From Dongia_A sp035274225 (GTDB taxonomy: Bacteria; Pseudomonadota; Alphaproteobacteria; Dongiales; Dongiaceae), in contig DATEOK010000250.1 of NCBI GenBank assembly GCA_035274225.1, positions 6,353-70,352 of the forward strand: DNA of 64,000 nt, in the 5' to 3' direction. The stretch's first letter is position 1, and the number at the start of each line of letters is the position of its first letter. Of this stretch, positions 1 through 8,514 are shown in pieces. The position numbers were made by a program, and so were the translations under genes. The notes beneath the pieces are model-generated. The model was not told where the DNA came from. It ran no database searches and worked only from the letters and a program-made list of their open reading frames with translations.

Positions 1-932
1 TCCGCCAGCTTCGCCTGCTTATCGGCATCGGAGACGGTGGTATCGTTCTGCAGCGCAATGCGCTTCTTGAACAGCTCGAGGATGCGGATCGGAACGAGCT
101 GGTCGTCGTTCGATTCCTTGAACTGGCCCCACTGCAGGCCGGCGAGGACCGTCTTTTCCTCCGGTGCCTTGCCGTAGGCCATGAAGAAGTCCTTGATCTT
201 GGCCTTGTCGCCGTCGCTGAGGTTCTTGCGCCAGACGATCGGGTCGGAGGGGATCAGCGGCGACTTCCAGATGACCTTGATCTCCTTGAACTTGTCGGGG
301 AAGTTCTTCTGGATCTTTGCCATGTTCTCCGTGTTGTTGGTGGCGAAATCGACCTGCTTGTTGGCAACCGCGAGCGCATTGGACTCGTGGTTGGCGCTGA
401 CGGTCTGCTTGAAATAGGTCTTGGGGTCGATGTTGTTCAGGCCGAAAACGTAGTAGCCCGGCACCAGGTAGCCCGAAGTCGAGTTCGGATCGCCGTTGGA
501 GAAAGTCAGTTCCTTGCCGTACTTGATCACGTCCTCGACCGAGTTGAGCTTGCTGTCCTTGTGCGCGATCAGCAGCGACCAGTAGCCGGGGCTGCCATCG
601 GCCGCCACCGTCTGCACGAAGATCTGGCCGCCGGCGCGGTCGACCGCTTCCATGGCCGACTTGTTGCCGTACCAGGCGACGTCGACCTTGTTGAAGCGCA
701 TGGCCTCGATCACGCCGGCATAGTCCGGCGCGAAAAAGGCATTCACCTTCATGCCGAGCTTCTTGCCCATGTCCGCCAGGAACGGATCCCAGACGGTCTT
801 CAGGTTCTGCGAGGATTCGGTGGAGATGATGCCGAAATTCAGCTCCTTCAGGTCTTCCGCCTGCGCCGCGGTGCCGAGGCCGACGGCTAAGGTAAGCGAC
901 AGGGCGGCCGATCTAAGCCATTTGCCGATCAT
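1..932 (-). CDS. phnD: Phosphonate ABC transporter substrate-binding protein PhnD (3' end beyond window)
   Basis: Periplasmic binding protein for phosphonates or related phosphorus compounds, delivering substrate to the PhnC/PhnE importer. The frame starts at ATG 932 with a Sec signal peptide (basic start, hydrophobic core, AAQA-type cleavage site near residue 25) and stays open to the left edge, so about 310 residues are visible and the C-terminus is missing. Family signs are the FGIISTES segment after the signal peptide, the DVAWYGNKSA segment and the TSGYLVPGYY segment lining the ligand pocket of PhnD-type proteins. It lies 37 bases downstream of phnC in the same direction, so the two are probably cotranscribed; the permease phnE would be expected just outside the window. 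Confidence 0.88.
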   Translation of the reverse strand, partial: MIGKWLRSAALSLTLAVGLGTAAQAEDLKELNFGIISTESSQNLKTVWDPFLADMGKKLGMKVNAFFAPDYAGVIEAMRFNKVDVAWYGNKSAMEAVDRAGGQIFVQTVAADGSPGYWSLLIAHKDSKLNSVEDVIKYGKELTFSNGDPNSTSGYLVPGYYVFGLNNIDPKTYFKQTVSANHESNALAVANKQVDFATNNTENMAKIQKNFPDKFKEIKVIWKSPLIPSDPIVWRKNLSDGDKAKIKDFFMAYGKAPEEKTVLAGLQWGQFKESNDDQLVPIRILELFKKRIALQNDTTVSDADKQAKLA

Positions 933-969
933 GCGAGTAACTCCCTCTGGTTGGACATGGATGAACGGT

Positions 970-1848
970 TCAGCCGGCCGCGGCGATCGCGAGCGCTTCG
1001 GCCGGTTGCGGGAAGCCGACGACCTTGCGGTGGCGCGGCCCGTGCGCCGGCGCAATGACCTCGCCGAGCAGCAACTCTTCCGCTTCGGCGCCATAGAGCT
1101 CGCCGAGCTTTTCCGGAGTGAGCGCAGCGCTGGGGCCGTCGAACACCACCTTGCCGTCGCGCAGCGCGACGGTGCGCGGGCAATAGCGCATGGCGAACTG
1201 GACCTGATGCAGCGAGACCAGAACGGTCACGCCATCGGTGCGGTTGAGCTCGGCCAGCGATTCCATGACCCGGCGCGCCGCCTCCGGATCGAGCGAGGCG
1301 ATCGGCTCGTCGGCCAGCACCAGCTGAGCGCGCTGCACCATCGCGCGGGCGATGGCGGCACGTTGTTGCTGGCCGCCGGACAGATTGGCGGCGCGCTGGA
1401 ACGCCCAGTCGGCGATCCCGACGCGCTGCAGCGCCGCGATCGCCAGGCGGCGCTCCTCCTCGGGAAAGCGGAAGGTCAGGCTCCGCCACAGCGGCAGCCG
1501 GCTCAAGGTGCCGATCAGCACGTTGGTGATGACGGACAGGCGGTTGACCAGATTGAACTGCTGGAACACGAACCCGACATTGCCGCGGATGCGGCGCACG
1601 TCGGCGCTGAGGCGGCCTTCCGCCTGTACATCCCGGCCGCCGACGATGACGTGGCAGACGTTGGGCTCACGGTCGCCAGCCACCAGGCCGGCCAAGTGGC
1701 GCAGCAGGGTCGACTTGCCGGAGCCCGAGGCCCCAATGAGCGCCACCATCTCGCCCGGCGCGATCTGCAGATCGACGTTGTCGAGGGCCCTGCGGCCACT
1801 GTTGAAGGTCTTGCTGAGGCCGCGAACCTCGACCGCCCACTGGTTCAT
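970..1848 (-). CDS. phnC: Phosphonate ABC transporter ATP-binding protein PhnC
   Basis: 292-residue cytoplasmic ATPase that powers phosphonate import. Visible motifs are the Walker A GASGSGKST near residue 39, the signature LSGGQQQRAAIARAM near residue 157 and the Walker B LVLADEPIASLD. The spacing between Walker A and signature is typical of PhnC. It is the first gene of the leftward phnCD unit. The ATG start follows a purine-rich stretch and its N-terminus begins right at the first beta-strand of the nucleotide-binding domain, as in family members. The substrate could also be phosphite or phosphate esters, since these ATPases do not distinguish them. Confidence 0.9.
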   Translation of the reverse strand: MNQWAVEVRGLSKTFNSGRRALDNVDLQIAPGEMVALIGASGSGKSTLLRHLAGLVAGDREPNVCHVIVGGRDVQAEGRLSADVRRIRGNVGFVFQQFNLVNRLSVITNVLIGTLSRLPLWRSLTFRFPEEERRLAIAALQRVGIADWAFQRAANLSGGQQQRAAIARAMVQRAQLVLADEPIASLDPEAARRVMESLAELNRTDGVTVLVSLHQVQFAMRYCPRTVALRDGKVVFDGPSAALTPEKLGELYGAEAEELLLGEVIAPAHGPRHRKVVGFPQPAEALAIAAAG

Positions 1849-2226
1849 GCCATGCTCCCGAATCGATGACGTACCCTGCCGCGGCCGGCGTTATTGCGCC
1901 GACTCCGTGCTTTTCGGGAATTGTGCGCGGGCGCGCCGACCGAGGCGTCGGCCAAGCCGTGAAGAATGGTTGGCGGTTTTGTGACAGACGGCGGATGGAG
2001 GAATTGCTTGTCTAGGGGGCCCGTCCCGGTGCATAAGCCGCTGCCTCGGCAGAGAGCGGGATACCGCAGAATGCATTGGTCAGGAGCAACATCAGGGCTT
2101 TGTCCAAGCATGATCGGTAGGGTCGTGGGTAGCGGGTCGGAATGTCTTGCAAGCCATTGATTTGATTGATAGTCGATCTCCCACCCTCTCCGCCATCCTG
2201 CTTGGCGCCGGCGTGCTGCGCAGGAC
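1849..2226. other. Intergenic region upstream of phnC
   Basis: No convincing gene. It must contain the phnC promoter. A single CTGTCAC half-site read on the minus strand (1987-1981) followed by four A's resembles one half of a PHO box, but the second half, expected 11 bases on, is poor, so phosphate control is only a suggestion. Confidence 0.3.
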
Positions 2227-2472
2227 ATGTCCAGATATTCGGAGCAAATTTTGGCCCGCAAGAAACCTGCAGCCGGCGACTTCGCCCTGTTCGACGTGTT
2301 CTATCAGGACGGCACCCGTACCTCGAACCGCAAGGTTCCGGCGGCAGAACCGCACGAGCACGACTATGAGGCGCGCGTCAGAGCCGTCATCGAGGAACAG
2401 GATCGCGACATCGCCGAAAAATCCGGCCGGCCGCGCGGCCCTATCAAGTCGATCGTGAAGTCGGCAGGATAG
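2227..2472 (+). CDS. Small conserved hypothetical protein
   Basis: 81 residues, ATG start preceded by AGGAC. The segment LFDVFYQDGTRTSNRKVP followed by an acidic helix (EEQDRDIAEKSGRPRG) resembles short uncharacterised proteins that I associate with Bradyrhizobium relatives. No signal peptide, membrane helix or metal motif is visible, and no function is known to me. It stands alone, divergent from phnC and 225 bases ahead of the PqqD-like gene. Its composition matches normal coding sequence rather than a shadow frame, but a role as a modified precursor peptide for the downstream cluster cannot be fully excluded. Confidence 0.6.
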   Translation: MSRYSEQILARKKPAAGDFALFDVFYQDGTRTSNRKVPAAEPHEHDYEARVRAVIEEQDRDIAEKSGRPRGPIKSIVKSAG

Positions 2473-2697
2473 CGTCGCACCATCGGCGATGCATCAAACG
2501 CGGGCGCATATCGTTCGCATCGATGAGCGATGCGGCAAAGCTCGATACAGGCCATTTTCCACGTCGAATCAGGCGCTTGCTTCACTTCAGCTGGTCGCGC
2601 CCCGCGCCCGCCGTGAAAGTTCCGCCGGTTCGAATCAACGGCTTCCGCCGAATTCGTCTCGTTGGTTATGATGCGGCAGGAATGCTTGGGGGAAGCC

Positions 2698-3129
2698 ATG
2701 CAGTATCGACTCTCGTCCTCGCCGAATGTCAGCGCGCGCTCGTTCGGCGATGAGGTTGTGGCCGCCAACTTCGTGAAGGGGGTCTATTACAGCCTGCTGG
2801 GACCGGCGGCGCAGATCTGGGACGGCCTGATAGCGGGCGTGGCGATCGAAACCGTCATCGCGCAGACAGCGGCACTGAGCGACGCCGATGCCGCGGATTT
2901 CGCCGCCGCCGCCAATAACCTTGTCCAGGCGCTGCTGGACGAGCAGCTCATCGAGCCAGCTCCGGATGCTGCAGCGACCGCCTGGCAACCGGTGCCGGGC
3001 GCGGACGGTCCGTATGGCTTGCCGGTCATCGAGCGGTTCACGGACATGGAAGACCTGCTCCAGCTCGACCCGGTCCACGATGTGGAGGAAATGGGTTGGC
3101 CGCATGTCAATCCGGCTTCGACTCGTTGA
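2698..3129 (+). CDS. PqqD-family protein
   Basis: 143-residue protein whose first 75 residues have the PqqD fold signature (SFGDEVVAANF, then GVYYSLLGPAAQIWDGL). PqqD-like domains bind precursor peptides for modification enzymes; here the partner is unknown. An acidic tail of about 65 residues follows the domain. ATG 2698 is chosen because GGGGGAA sits just upstream; an earlier in-frame ATG at 2662 would add 12 residues without PqqD similarity. It overlaps the next gene, an HPr-kinase-like ATPase, so the two are translationally coupled. PqqD with HPr-kinase-like and nucleotidyltransferase genes is a recurring but poorly understood grouping (called HPr-rel-A in family databases, from memory). 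Confidence 0.78.
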   Translation: MQYRLSSSPNVSARSFGDEVVAANFVKGVYYSLLGPAAQIWDGLIAGVAIETVIAQTAALSDADAADFAAAANNLVQALLDEQLIEPAPDAAATAWQPVPGADGPYGLPVIERFTDMEDLLQLDPVHDVEEMGWPHVNPASTR

Positions 3130-4151
3130 CCTATCCGCGGCCACCGGATCTGCGCGACCTGCTGCGTGCTGCGCTCATCGAGACTGACACGCGGGCTACG
3201 GCGCGGCGTCTCCCGCAGCCGGTGTTCCGGTTCGGCGGGACATCGGTTGCCATTCGCCTCAGCGGCACGCCGCCGTTGGAGCGGCTCTTGCCGATGATCG
3301 GCAGCCGTGCCGATGCTGCCGCGCACGACACGGCCGTGCTCGACGTCATCGGCGGCGCGCTGGAAGGTCATGAGGGGCTGCTGCCGCCGGCGGAGGCGCG
3401 CAGCCGGACGGTGCTGCGGGCCACCCGCGACATCTATTACCTGTGGCTGAACGAAGCCGACGGGTACCTGACCGCCATCGATCGCCGCGCGGGAAGGGGA
3501 CTGGTATGGTTCACGGCCCCGGACCGGATTGCCTCCTGGCATGTCGCACGGCCGTTCCTGCATGCCATCAAGGGGTTTTCGCTGGAGACGTCCTGGACGC
3601 CGATCCATGCCGCCAGCGTCGCCATCGAGGGCAAGGCGGTGCTGATCGTGGGGCAGAGCGGGGCCGGCAAGACCAGCATCGCATTGTCCTGCGTGACCCA
3701 GGGCTGGAGCTATCTCGGCGACGACGCGGTGATCGTCAGGGCGAACCCGGCCCGCGTCGGCGCGCTCTACAGCTCGGCGCGGCTGCGTGCCGACACCTTT
3801 GCCCGGTTTCCGGAGATCATGAAGGCATGCCTGGCGGTCTCCGACGATGCAGGCGAACAGAAGGCTGAAGTGGACATGACGCTGCTTCCCGCACAACGGG
3901 CCGCGGAGGCCGAGATCCGCGCGATCCTGGTGCCGCAGCCCGGCGACTGGAGCGAGCTGCGCCTCGCCCCCATGCACAAGTCGGACGCGCTGCGCAAGCT
4001 GATGGAAGCGACGCGCCAGAGCATGATCGGCGACGAGGCGGCGGTGTTCGCCAAGCTGTCGACGCTGGTCGCGTCGGTGCCGTGCTACCATCTGGCTGCT
4101 TCCGGCGACCCCGCTGTGCTCGGCGCCGGCCTTGCGAAGCTGCTGGACTGA
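3096..4151 (+). CDS. HPr-kinase-like ATPase/kinase
   Basis: About 351 residues. The C-terminal half carries the HPr kinase/phosphorylase fold: IHAASV ahead of the P-loop GQSGAGKTS (residues 186-194) and LGDDAV at 207-212, matching the DD catalytic motif of the family. The N-terminal 150 residues do not resemble canonical HprK, and no HPr or PTS gene is near, so the phospho-acceptor is unknown. The start is TTG 3096, with GGAGGAA five bases ahead; TTG 3126, which overlaps the upstream stop in a TTGA, is an alternative. Family members in such clusters occur beside PqqD proteins, nucleotidyltransferases and surface-glycan genes, which fits the neighbours here. Confidence 0.75.
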   Translation: MAACQSGFDSLTYPRPPDLRDLLRAALIETDTRATARRLPQPVFRFGGTSVAIRLSGTPPLERLLPMIGSRADAAAHDTAVLDVIGGALEGHEGLLPPAEARSRTVLRATRDIYYLWLNEADGYLTAIDRRAGRGLVWFTAPDRIASWHVARPFLHAIKGFSLETSWTPIHAASVAIEGKAVLIVGQSGAGKTSIALSCVTQGWSYLGDDAVIVRANPARVGALYSSARLRADTFARFPEIMKACLAVSDDAGEQKAEVDMTLLPAQRAAEAEIRAILVPQPGDWSELRLAPMHKSDALRKLMEATRQSMIGDEAAVFAKLSTLVASVPCYHLAASGDPAVLGAGLAKLLD

Positions 4152-4161
4152 GGTGCCGATC

Positions 4162-4848
4162 GTGAAGGTAAGCGTCATCATCCCGGTCTACAACGGCAGC
4201 AAGTATCTCGCTGCCACGCTCGAGACGGTGTTGGGGCAGAGCTATCCGCTGCACGAGATCATCGTCATCGATGACGGCTCGACCGATTCCTCGCCGTCGA
4301 TCCTGAGCGGGTACGGGGAGCGCTTGCGCGTCACGCGGCAGAGCAACCGTGGCGTCGCGGCGACGCGCAATGTCGGGCTGCAGCAGGCGTCAGGCGAGTT
4401 GATCACCTTCATCGATCAGGACGACCTGTGGCCCGTCGACCGGACCAAGATTCTGGTCGAGGCATTGCAGGCCGATCCCAAGGCCCAGGTGGCGACGGGC
4501 CTGGTGGATATCCTTTATGAACGCGCGCGGCCGGCGAGCCCGCTCGACAACTTCAGCACGACGATGCGCGAGTATTTTGTAGGCTCCCTCCTAATCAGGA
4601 AGGAGGTCTTCGACATCCTCGGCCCGTTCCACACCGGGATCGGCTATGCCGACGATGTCGATTTCATGATGCGCCGGCGGGAGGCAAACATCGCGACCGT
4701 GTATGTCGACCAGGTCACGTTGAAATACCGCTTGCATGAAGAGAACACCTCCGGAGACCGCGACGTGACCAACCGGCACCTGATGGCCGCCCTGCGCGAA
4801 TCGCTGCAGAGGCGCCGCAAGGCCGGAGGGCAGCCGCCGAATGCATGA
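4162..4848 (+). CDS. Family 2 glycosyltransferase
   Basis: About 228 residues, essentially one GT-A catalytic domain: VSVIIPVYNG at the N-terminus, IDDGSTD for nucleotide binding, and FIDQDDLW supplying the metal-binding acidic motif. GTG 4162 is preferred because GAGG lies eight bases upstream; GTG 4153 and ATG 4132 are possible upstream starts. No membrane helix is visible, so it should act at the cytoplasmic side. It follows the HPr-kinase-like gene by 10 bases. The sugar and acceptor cannot be inferred. Confidence 0.85.
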   Translation: MKVSVIIPVYNGSKYLAATLETVLGQSYPLHEIIVIDDGSTDSSPSILSGYGERLRVTRQSNRGVAATRNVGLQQASGELITFIDQDDLWPVDRTKILVEALQADPKAQVATGLVDILYERARPASPLDNFSTTMREYFVGSLLIRKEVFDILGPFHTGIGYADDVDFMMRRREANIATVYVDQVTLKYRLHEENTSGDRDVTNRHLMAALRESLQRRRKAGGQPPNA

Positions 4849-4884
4849 TGCGGATGCAGGGCGTGAGCCGGTTGGAGCGGCGGC

Positions 4885-5577
4885 ATGAGGATCTCGGTCA
4901 TCGTGCCGCTCTACAACACGCGAGCCTACATTGCCGATGCGATCGACAGCATCCTCGCGCAGACCCGGCCGCCCGACGACGTGGTCGTCGTCGACGACGG
5001 ATCGACCGACGGTTCGCCGGACCTGGTGGCCGGCTACGCCCCGCGCGTCCGCCTGTTCCGCCAGGCCCACGCCGGATCAGCGACGGCCTTGAACCGGGGC
5101 ATCGTCGAGACGACCGGAGAAACGATCGCTTTCCTCGACGCCGACGACCTGTGGGAGCGGGACAAGCTGAAACTGCAGGAAACGGTCCTGCACGCGGAGC
5201 CGGAGACCGATTGCGTCTTCGGCCTGGTGCAGCAGTTCGGCCAAGGCAAGATTCGGCGGGAACCGCAGCGCGGCGTGTCGCGCATCAGCATGCTGATCAG
5301 ACGTACCGCATTCGAGCGATTCGGCTTGTTCGACACAACGCTCCGTGTGGCCGACTTCGTGCCCTGGTACGCCCATGCTGTCGCGATGGGCCTGAAGATG
5401 CGGATGGTGGAACGCGTTGTCGCCCACCGGCGCCTTCACGACACCAATTCCGGGATCACGCGGCGCGGCGAGCAGCAGCAGGAAAGCCTGCTCGGCCTGA
5501 AGCAGGCGCTGGATCTGCGGCGGCGGCGATCCAGCCCGGCTCCGTCTGAAGACGGGAAAGCGCGCGATCGGGACTAG
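4885..5577 (+). CDS. Family 2 glycosyltransferase
   Basis: 230 residues, a second GT-A enzyme, starting ISVIVPLYNT, with VVDDGSTDGS and FLDADDLW motifs. It is clearly a paralogue of the preceding glycosyltransferase, 36 bases upstream, though the C-terminal halves differ. The start ATG is preceded by GGAGCGG. Its stop overlaps the stop of the convergent nucleotidyltransferase gene by four bases. Acting in series, the two enzymes could add two sugars to one acceptor; that is inference. Confidence 0.85.
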   Translation: MRISVIVPLYNTRAYIADAIDSILAQTRPPDDVVVVDDGSTDGSPDLVAGYAPRVRLFRQAHAGSATALNRGIVETTGETIAFLDADDLWERDKLKLQETVLHAEPETDCVFGLVQQFGQGKIRREPQRGVSRISMLIRRTAFERFGLFDTTLRVADFVPWYAHAVAMGLKMRMVERVVAHRRLHDTNSGITRRGEQQQESLLGLKQALDLRRRRSSPAPSEDGKARDRD

Positions 5578-7487
5578 GTAGGCGAGGAATTCGGCGCCGG
5601 AGTGAGCGAGATGCGGCGGACCTGCAGCCCCTCCTTGCGCCGGCGTGCGGGAGTCTCGATCTCGAACCGGACTTCGATCTCTTGCCCCGCCGGATAGTGC
5701 GCCGAAATCGGAACAGAGAGCGTCAGCTCCTTGGTCGATGGCGGCGCGCTGAACGGCCGGCCGGGCCGGTCATTGACGAAGAGGCGGCCCGATATGCCCT
5801 GCGCGTTCGCCGCGACGTCGGCGATCTCGATCTGCAGGCTTGACCCGGGCTCCATGTCGCGGGCGGCTCGCCAGCGCAGCACGGCGGTCGATCCTTCGCT
5901 CCAGCATCCCTGCGCCTCGGGCCTGGACCAGCCGTGCCAAAGCACGTCGAGATCGGCACTGCCGCGGGCAAGATCGAGCGGCTTCGCGGCCGGGTCGCGC
6001 AACACCGGGTCGACGGAAATGTGCGTGACAAAAACCCCCAGTGCCCGGGTGTCGCCGTTGAAGCCGGTCTCGATGGGGGAAATTGGCCGGCGGCACTTGA
6101 AGCGGAGCACGGCGGTTTCGCCGCGCCAGATCGAAGGCGGCAGCAGGATCTGCTGGGCGAACGGTCCCGCGCCCGACTTGCGCCAGCGCAGAGTGCCGAG
6201 GCGGCGCCACCCGGCGAAGACGGTGACGACATGGGCGGCGGTGGCGTGGTGCGCGAACGGCTTGCCGCGGAACGACAAGCTCGCCGGGCGCGTCCCATTC
6301 GCCGCGTAGAGCGCGCAGGATGCCAGCTTTCCTTCTGTCCAGCGGCCGGCTGCTTCCGGCGCGGACCAGCCTTGCAGATAGGTGATCGGCTCGCCGCGAT
6401 CGTTCTGGATGAACGTGCGGCTGCCGCCGAACGAGCCCAGCATCGATGCGGCCAGAATCGGAATCGCCTGCCAGGCGGATCGCTGCGATTGCACGAGGCT
6501 GCGCCGCCGGATGTCCTGCAAGGCGAGCAGCAACTCGTCCGGGACCGAGCGGGCAGCCGGTCTCGACAAGCGGATTCGGCATTCGAGGCGTTGCAGGACG
6601 GCCAGCGGCTGCCGAAGCCTTTGCAAGGCCGCGCCGGGAAACTCAAGCCCCGCCTTGTCGCGCGCGTTCTCGAGGGCGCGGCCCACCGCGAAGCCGAAGC
6701 GATAGCGAAGCGCGGTGTCCACCAGCCTGTCCCAATCGAACGCGGCCGCCGTGCGGCGAAGGATCTTGATGGTGTCGATCAGCCAGTCGTATCGCGGGAA
6801 CGGCGACCATTCCAATCCGTGGACGATGGCATGAAAGACCAGGTGCTCCGGACAGGGCACGCGGCACGATCGGCCGGCGAAATCCACCGGTCGCGCCGCC
6901 GCGAACATGTCGCGCGCCAGCTCGTCCGCGCCGACCGCCCGCAGCGGCCGCCAATGGAGGTCGACGGCAGCATGCCGATTGCCGCGCAGCGCGAGGGTGA
7001 TGCCGTGGGCGACATCGACGTCGCGCGGCCCGGCCATGCCGGGCGTGAGCAAGTTCGCGCGCGCGAGCAAGTCGACCACCTCGAGCGCGCGGTCCCTCGG
7101 CACCAGCAGGTCGCAGTCCGACATCGCGCGCAGGCCGGGATCGTCATCGATGCTGGAGGCGATGGCCGCGCCCTTGAGCAGCAAAACCGGCACCTGGGCC
7201 CGGTCGAGGATGTCGAGCAACATCCCGCAGCTGGCGACCAGGAACTGGTTCTTGATCCAGTGGTGGCGGGCGGTGCCCTTCAGCCGGGCGTGCAGCGTGC
7301 GGTCGCGGATGCTTGCTCCGAGGTTCCAGTAGACCTGGGGGAAGAGGTTGGCGTCGGTGCCGCGGACCTGATCGAAGTCGGTGATGTTGGCCCACCACGC
7401 ATCCAGCGCGGCCGCGGCCACCGCCTTGTCACGGCACATGGCGGCGTTGAGCAAAAGGACTTGCTGCTGGCCGATCCCAAAATCCAC
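5574..7487 (-). CDS. Nucleotidyltransferase-family protein with two C-terminal sandwich repeats
   Basis: About 637 residues. Residues 90-260 match the uncharacterised nucleotidyltransferase family that accompanies PqqD/HPr-kinase clusters: LLLKGAAI, then RAMSDCDLLVP with the D124-x-D126 metal pair, and DLHWRPL. From about 371 to the end there are two related beta-sandwich units, each opening with GWSxPExxGxW(S/T)EG (about 373 and 519), a motif I know from sugar-polymer enzymes. GTG 7487 is chosen because GGGGGAG lies seven bases upstream; an ATG at 7583 would add 32 residues of poor quality. The substrate of the transferase is unknown; the sandwich units suggest a glycan or glycolipid setting. 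Confidence 0.75.
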   Translation of the reverse strand: MDFGIGQQQVLLLNAAMCRDKAVAAAALDAWWANITDFDQVRGTDANLFPQVYWNLGASIRDRTLHARLKGTARHHWIKNQFLVASCGMLLDILDRAQVPVLLLKGAAIASSIDDDPGLRAMSDCDLLVPRDRALEVVDLLARANLLTPGMAGPRDVDVAHGITLALRGNRHAAVDLHWRPLRAVGADELARDMFAAARPVDFAGRSCRVPCPEHLVFHAIVHGLEWSPFPRYDWLIDTIKILRRTAAAFDWDRLVDTALRYRFGFAVGRALENARDKAGLEFPGAALQRLRQPLAVLQRLECRIRLSRPAARSVPDELLLALQDIRRRSLVQSQRSAWQAIPILAASMLGSFGGSRTFIQNDRGEPITYLQGWSAPEAAGRWTEGKLASCALYAANGTRPASLSFRGKPFAHHATAAHVVTVFAGWRRLGTLRWRKSGAGPFAQQILLPPSIWRGETAVLRFKCRRPISPIETGFNGDTRALGVFVTHISVDPVLRDPAAKPLDLARGSADLDVLWHGWSRPEAQGCWSEGSTAVLRWRAARDMEPGSSLQIEIADVAANAQGISGRLFVNDRPGRPFSAPPSTKELTLSVPISAHYPAGQEIEVRFEIETPARRRKEGLQVRRISLTPAPNSSPT

Positions 7488-7651
7488 AGACTGCTCCCCC
7501 GAAAGCCCGAGCCTTATATCAGATGTTGCGGAAGGCAACGAGCGTGGCGCTGCCGTTCCTATCTGCCGGCGGCGGGCCGGCAATGTGATTGGCGATCGCC
7601 GCGAAGGGCATTACTCTGGCCACCGAGGGCGGATGGCAGGGAGGCGTTGCC

Positions 7652-8452
7652 GTGCAGCGAAGCGTGCGTGTCCTCGCGATGGTTGTCTGGGCGGCCGTGC
7701 TCTGGGCGCCGCCGGCGGCCCGGGCGGCCGACATGCCGGTCGACCTCGAGCTCATCCTCGCGGTCGACGTGTCGCGGTCGATGGACATCGACGAGCAGCA
7801 GTTGCAGCGCGACGGCTATGTCGCGGCGATCACCCATCCCGAGGTGATCGAGGCCATCACCCAGGGCCGGAACGGCAGGATCGCGCTCACCTACGTTGAG
7901 TGGGCGGGGCCGGACACGCAGTACAAGGTGGTGGACTGGCGCGCGATCGACGGGCCGGAGTCGGCCAGGGCCTTCGCCGCCGCGCTGGCGCAGGCGCCGA
8001 TCCAGCGCTTCCGCGGCACCTCGATCTCCAACGGCCTGGTGTTCGTCGCGCCGCAGTTCGACCACAACGGCTTTGCAGCGACGCGCCGCGTGATCGACGT
8101 GTCGGGCGACGGGCCGAACAACATGGGCATCCCGATCGAGGTGGCGCGCGCGCCCGTCCTCAGCGCCGGCATCACCATCAACGGCCTGCCGATCATGATC
8201 AAGCAGCCGGGCGGCTTCGCCGCGATCCCCAATCTCGACGCGTATTATGAGCAGTGCGTCATCGGCGGGTTCGGCGCCTTCCTGGTGGTGGTGCAGTCCG
8301 CCGACCAGTTCGCCGAGGCGATCCGCCGCAAGCTGGTGCTCGAGATCGCCGGCCGCGAACCGCAGATCATCCCGGCCGCCGCGGTGGCGAGCGACGAGCG
8401 CATGGACTGCCTGATCGGCGAGAAGCTGCGCGAGCAGTGGATGCGCGAATAG
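7652..8452 (+). CDS. DUF1194 family secreted protein (von Willebrand A-like)
   Basis: About 266 residues. A signal peptide (VRVLAMVVWAAVLWAPPAARA) is followed by LILAVDVSRSMD, a MIDAS-like DxSxS motif, and later RGTSISNG and RVIDVSGDG, the usual landmarks of DUF1194. Members are exported metal-binding A-domain proteins of unknown role in alphaproteobacteria. GTG 7652 with AGGGAGG seven bases upstream is a better start than ATG 7589, which puts 21 polar residues before the signal. It diverges from the nucleotidyltransferase gene and converges with the DUF3108 gene. Confidence 0.82.
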   Translation: MQRSVRVLAMVVWAAVLWAPPAARAADMPVDLELILAVDVSRSMDIDEQQLQRDGYVAAITHPEVIEAITQGRNGRIALTYVEWAGPDTQYKVVDWRAIDGPESARAFAAALAQAPIQRFRGTSISNGLVFVAPQFDHNGFAATRRVIDVSGDGPNNMGIPIEVARAPVLSAGITINGLPIMIKQPGGFAAIPNLDAYYEQCVIGGFGAFLVVVQSADQFAEAIRRKLVLEIAGREPQIIPAAAVASDERMDCLIGEKLREQWMRE

Positions 8453-8466
8453 CGGGATCCGTGGTC

Positions 8467-8509
8467 GCATTTTCTGCGCCCAACCGGCGTCCACTTCGGC
8501 GGAAAATGC
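8467..8509. terminator. Candidate bidirectional terminator hairpin
   Basis: Arms GCATTTTC (8467-8474) and GAAAATGC (8502-8509), extended inward by GCGCC/GGCG with one bulge, around a loop of about 17 bases. It sits between the convergent DUF1194 and DUF3108 genes, the right place to stop both transcripts. Confidence 0.4.
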
Positions 8510-8514
8510 TCCGG

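Noticed and set aside
1978..1990. PHO box upstream of phnC
   Set aside because: Only one CTGTCAC half-site is good; the second half is poor, so it is not listed as a site of its own.
2489..2753. Short frames just before the PqqD gene as precursor peptides
   Set aside because: They lack a ribosome binding site and any leader/core pattern, and overlap each other and the PqqD start.
2787..4181. 464-residue minus-strand frame opposite PqqD and HPr-kinase-like genes
   Set aside because: No domain; the plus-strand genes carry clear motifs and ribosome binding sites.
5934..7847. 637-residue plus-strand frame opposite the nucleotidyltransferase
   Set aside because: Antisense shadow; its 3' part also overlaps the DUF1194 gene out of frame.
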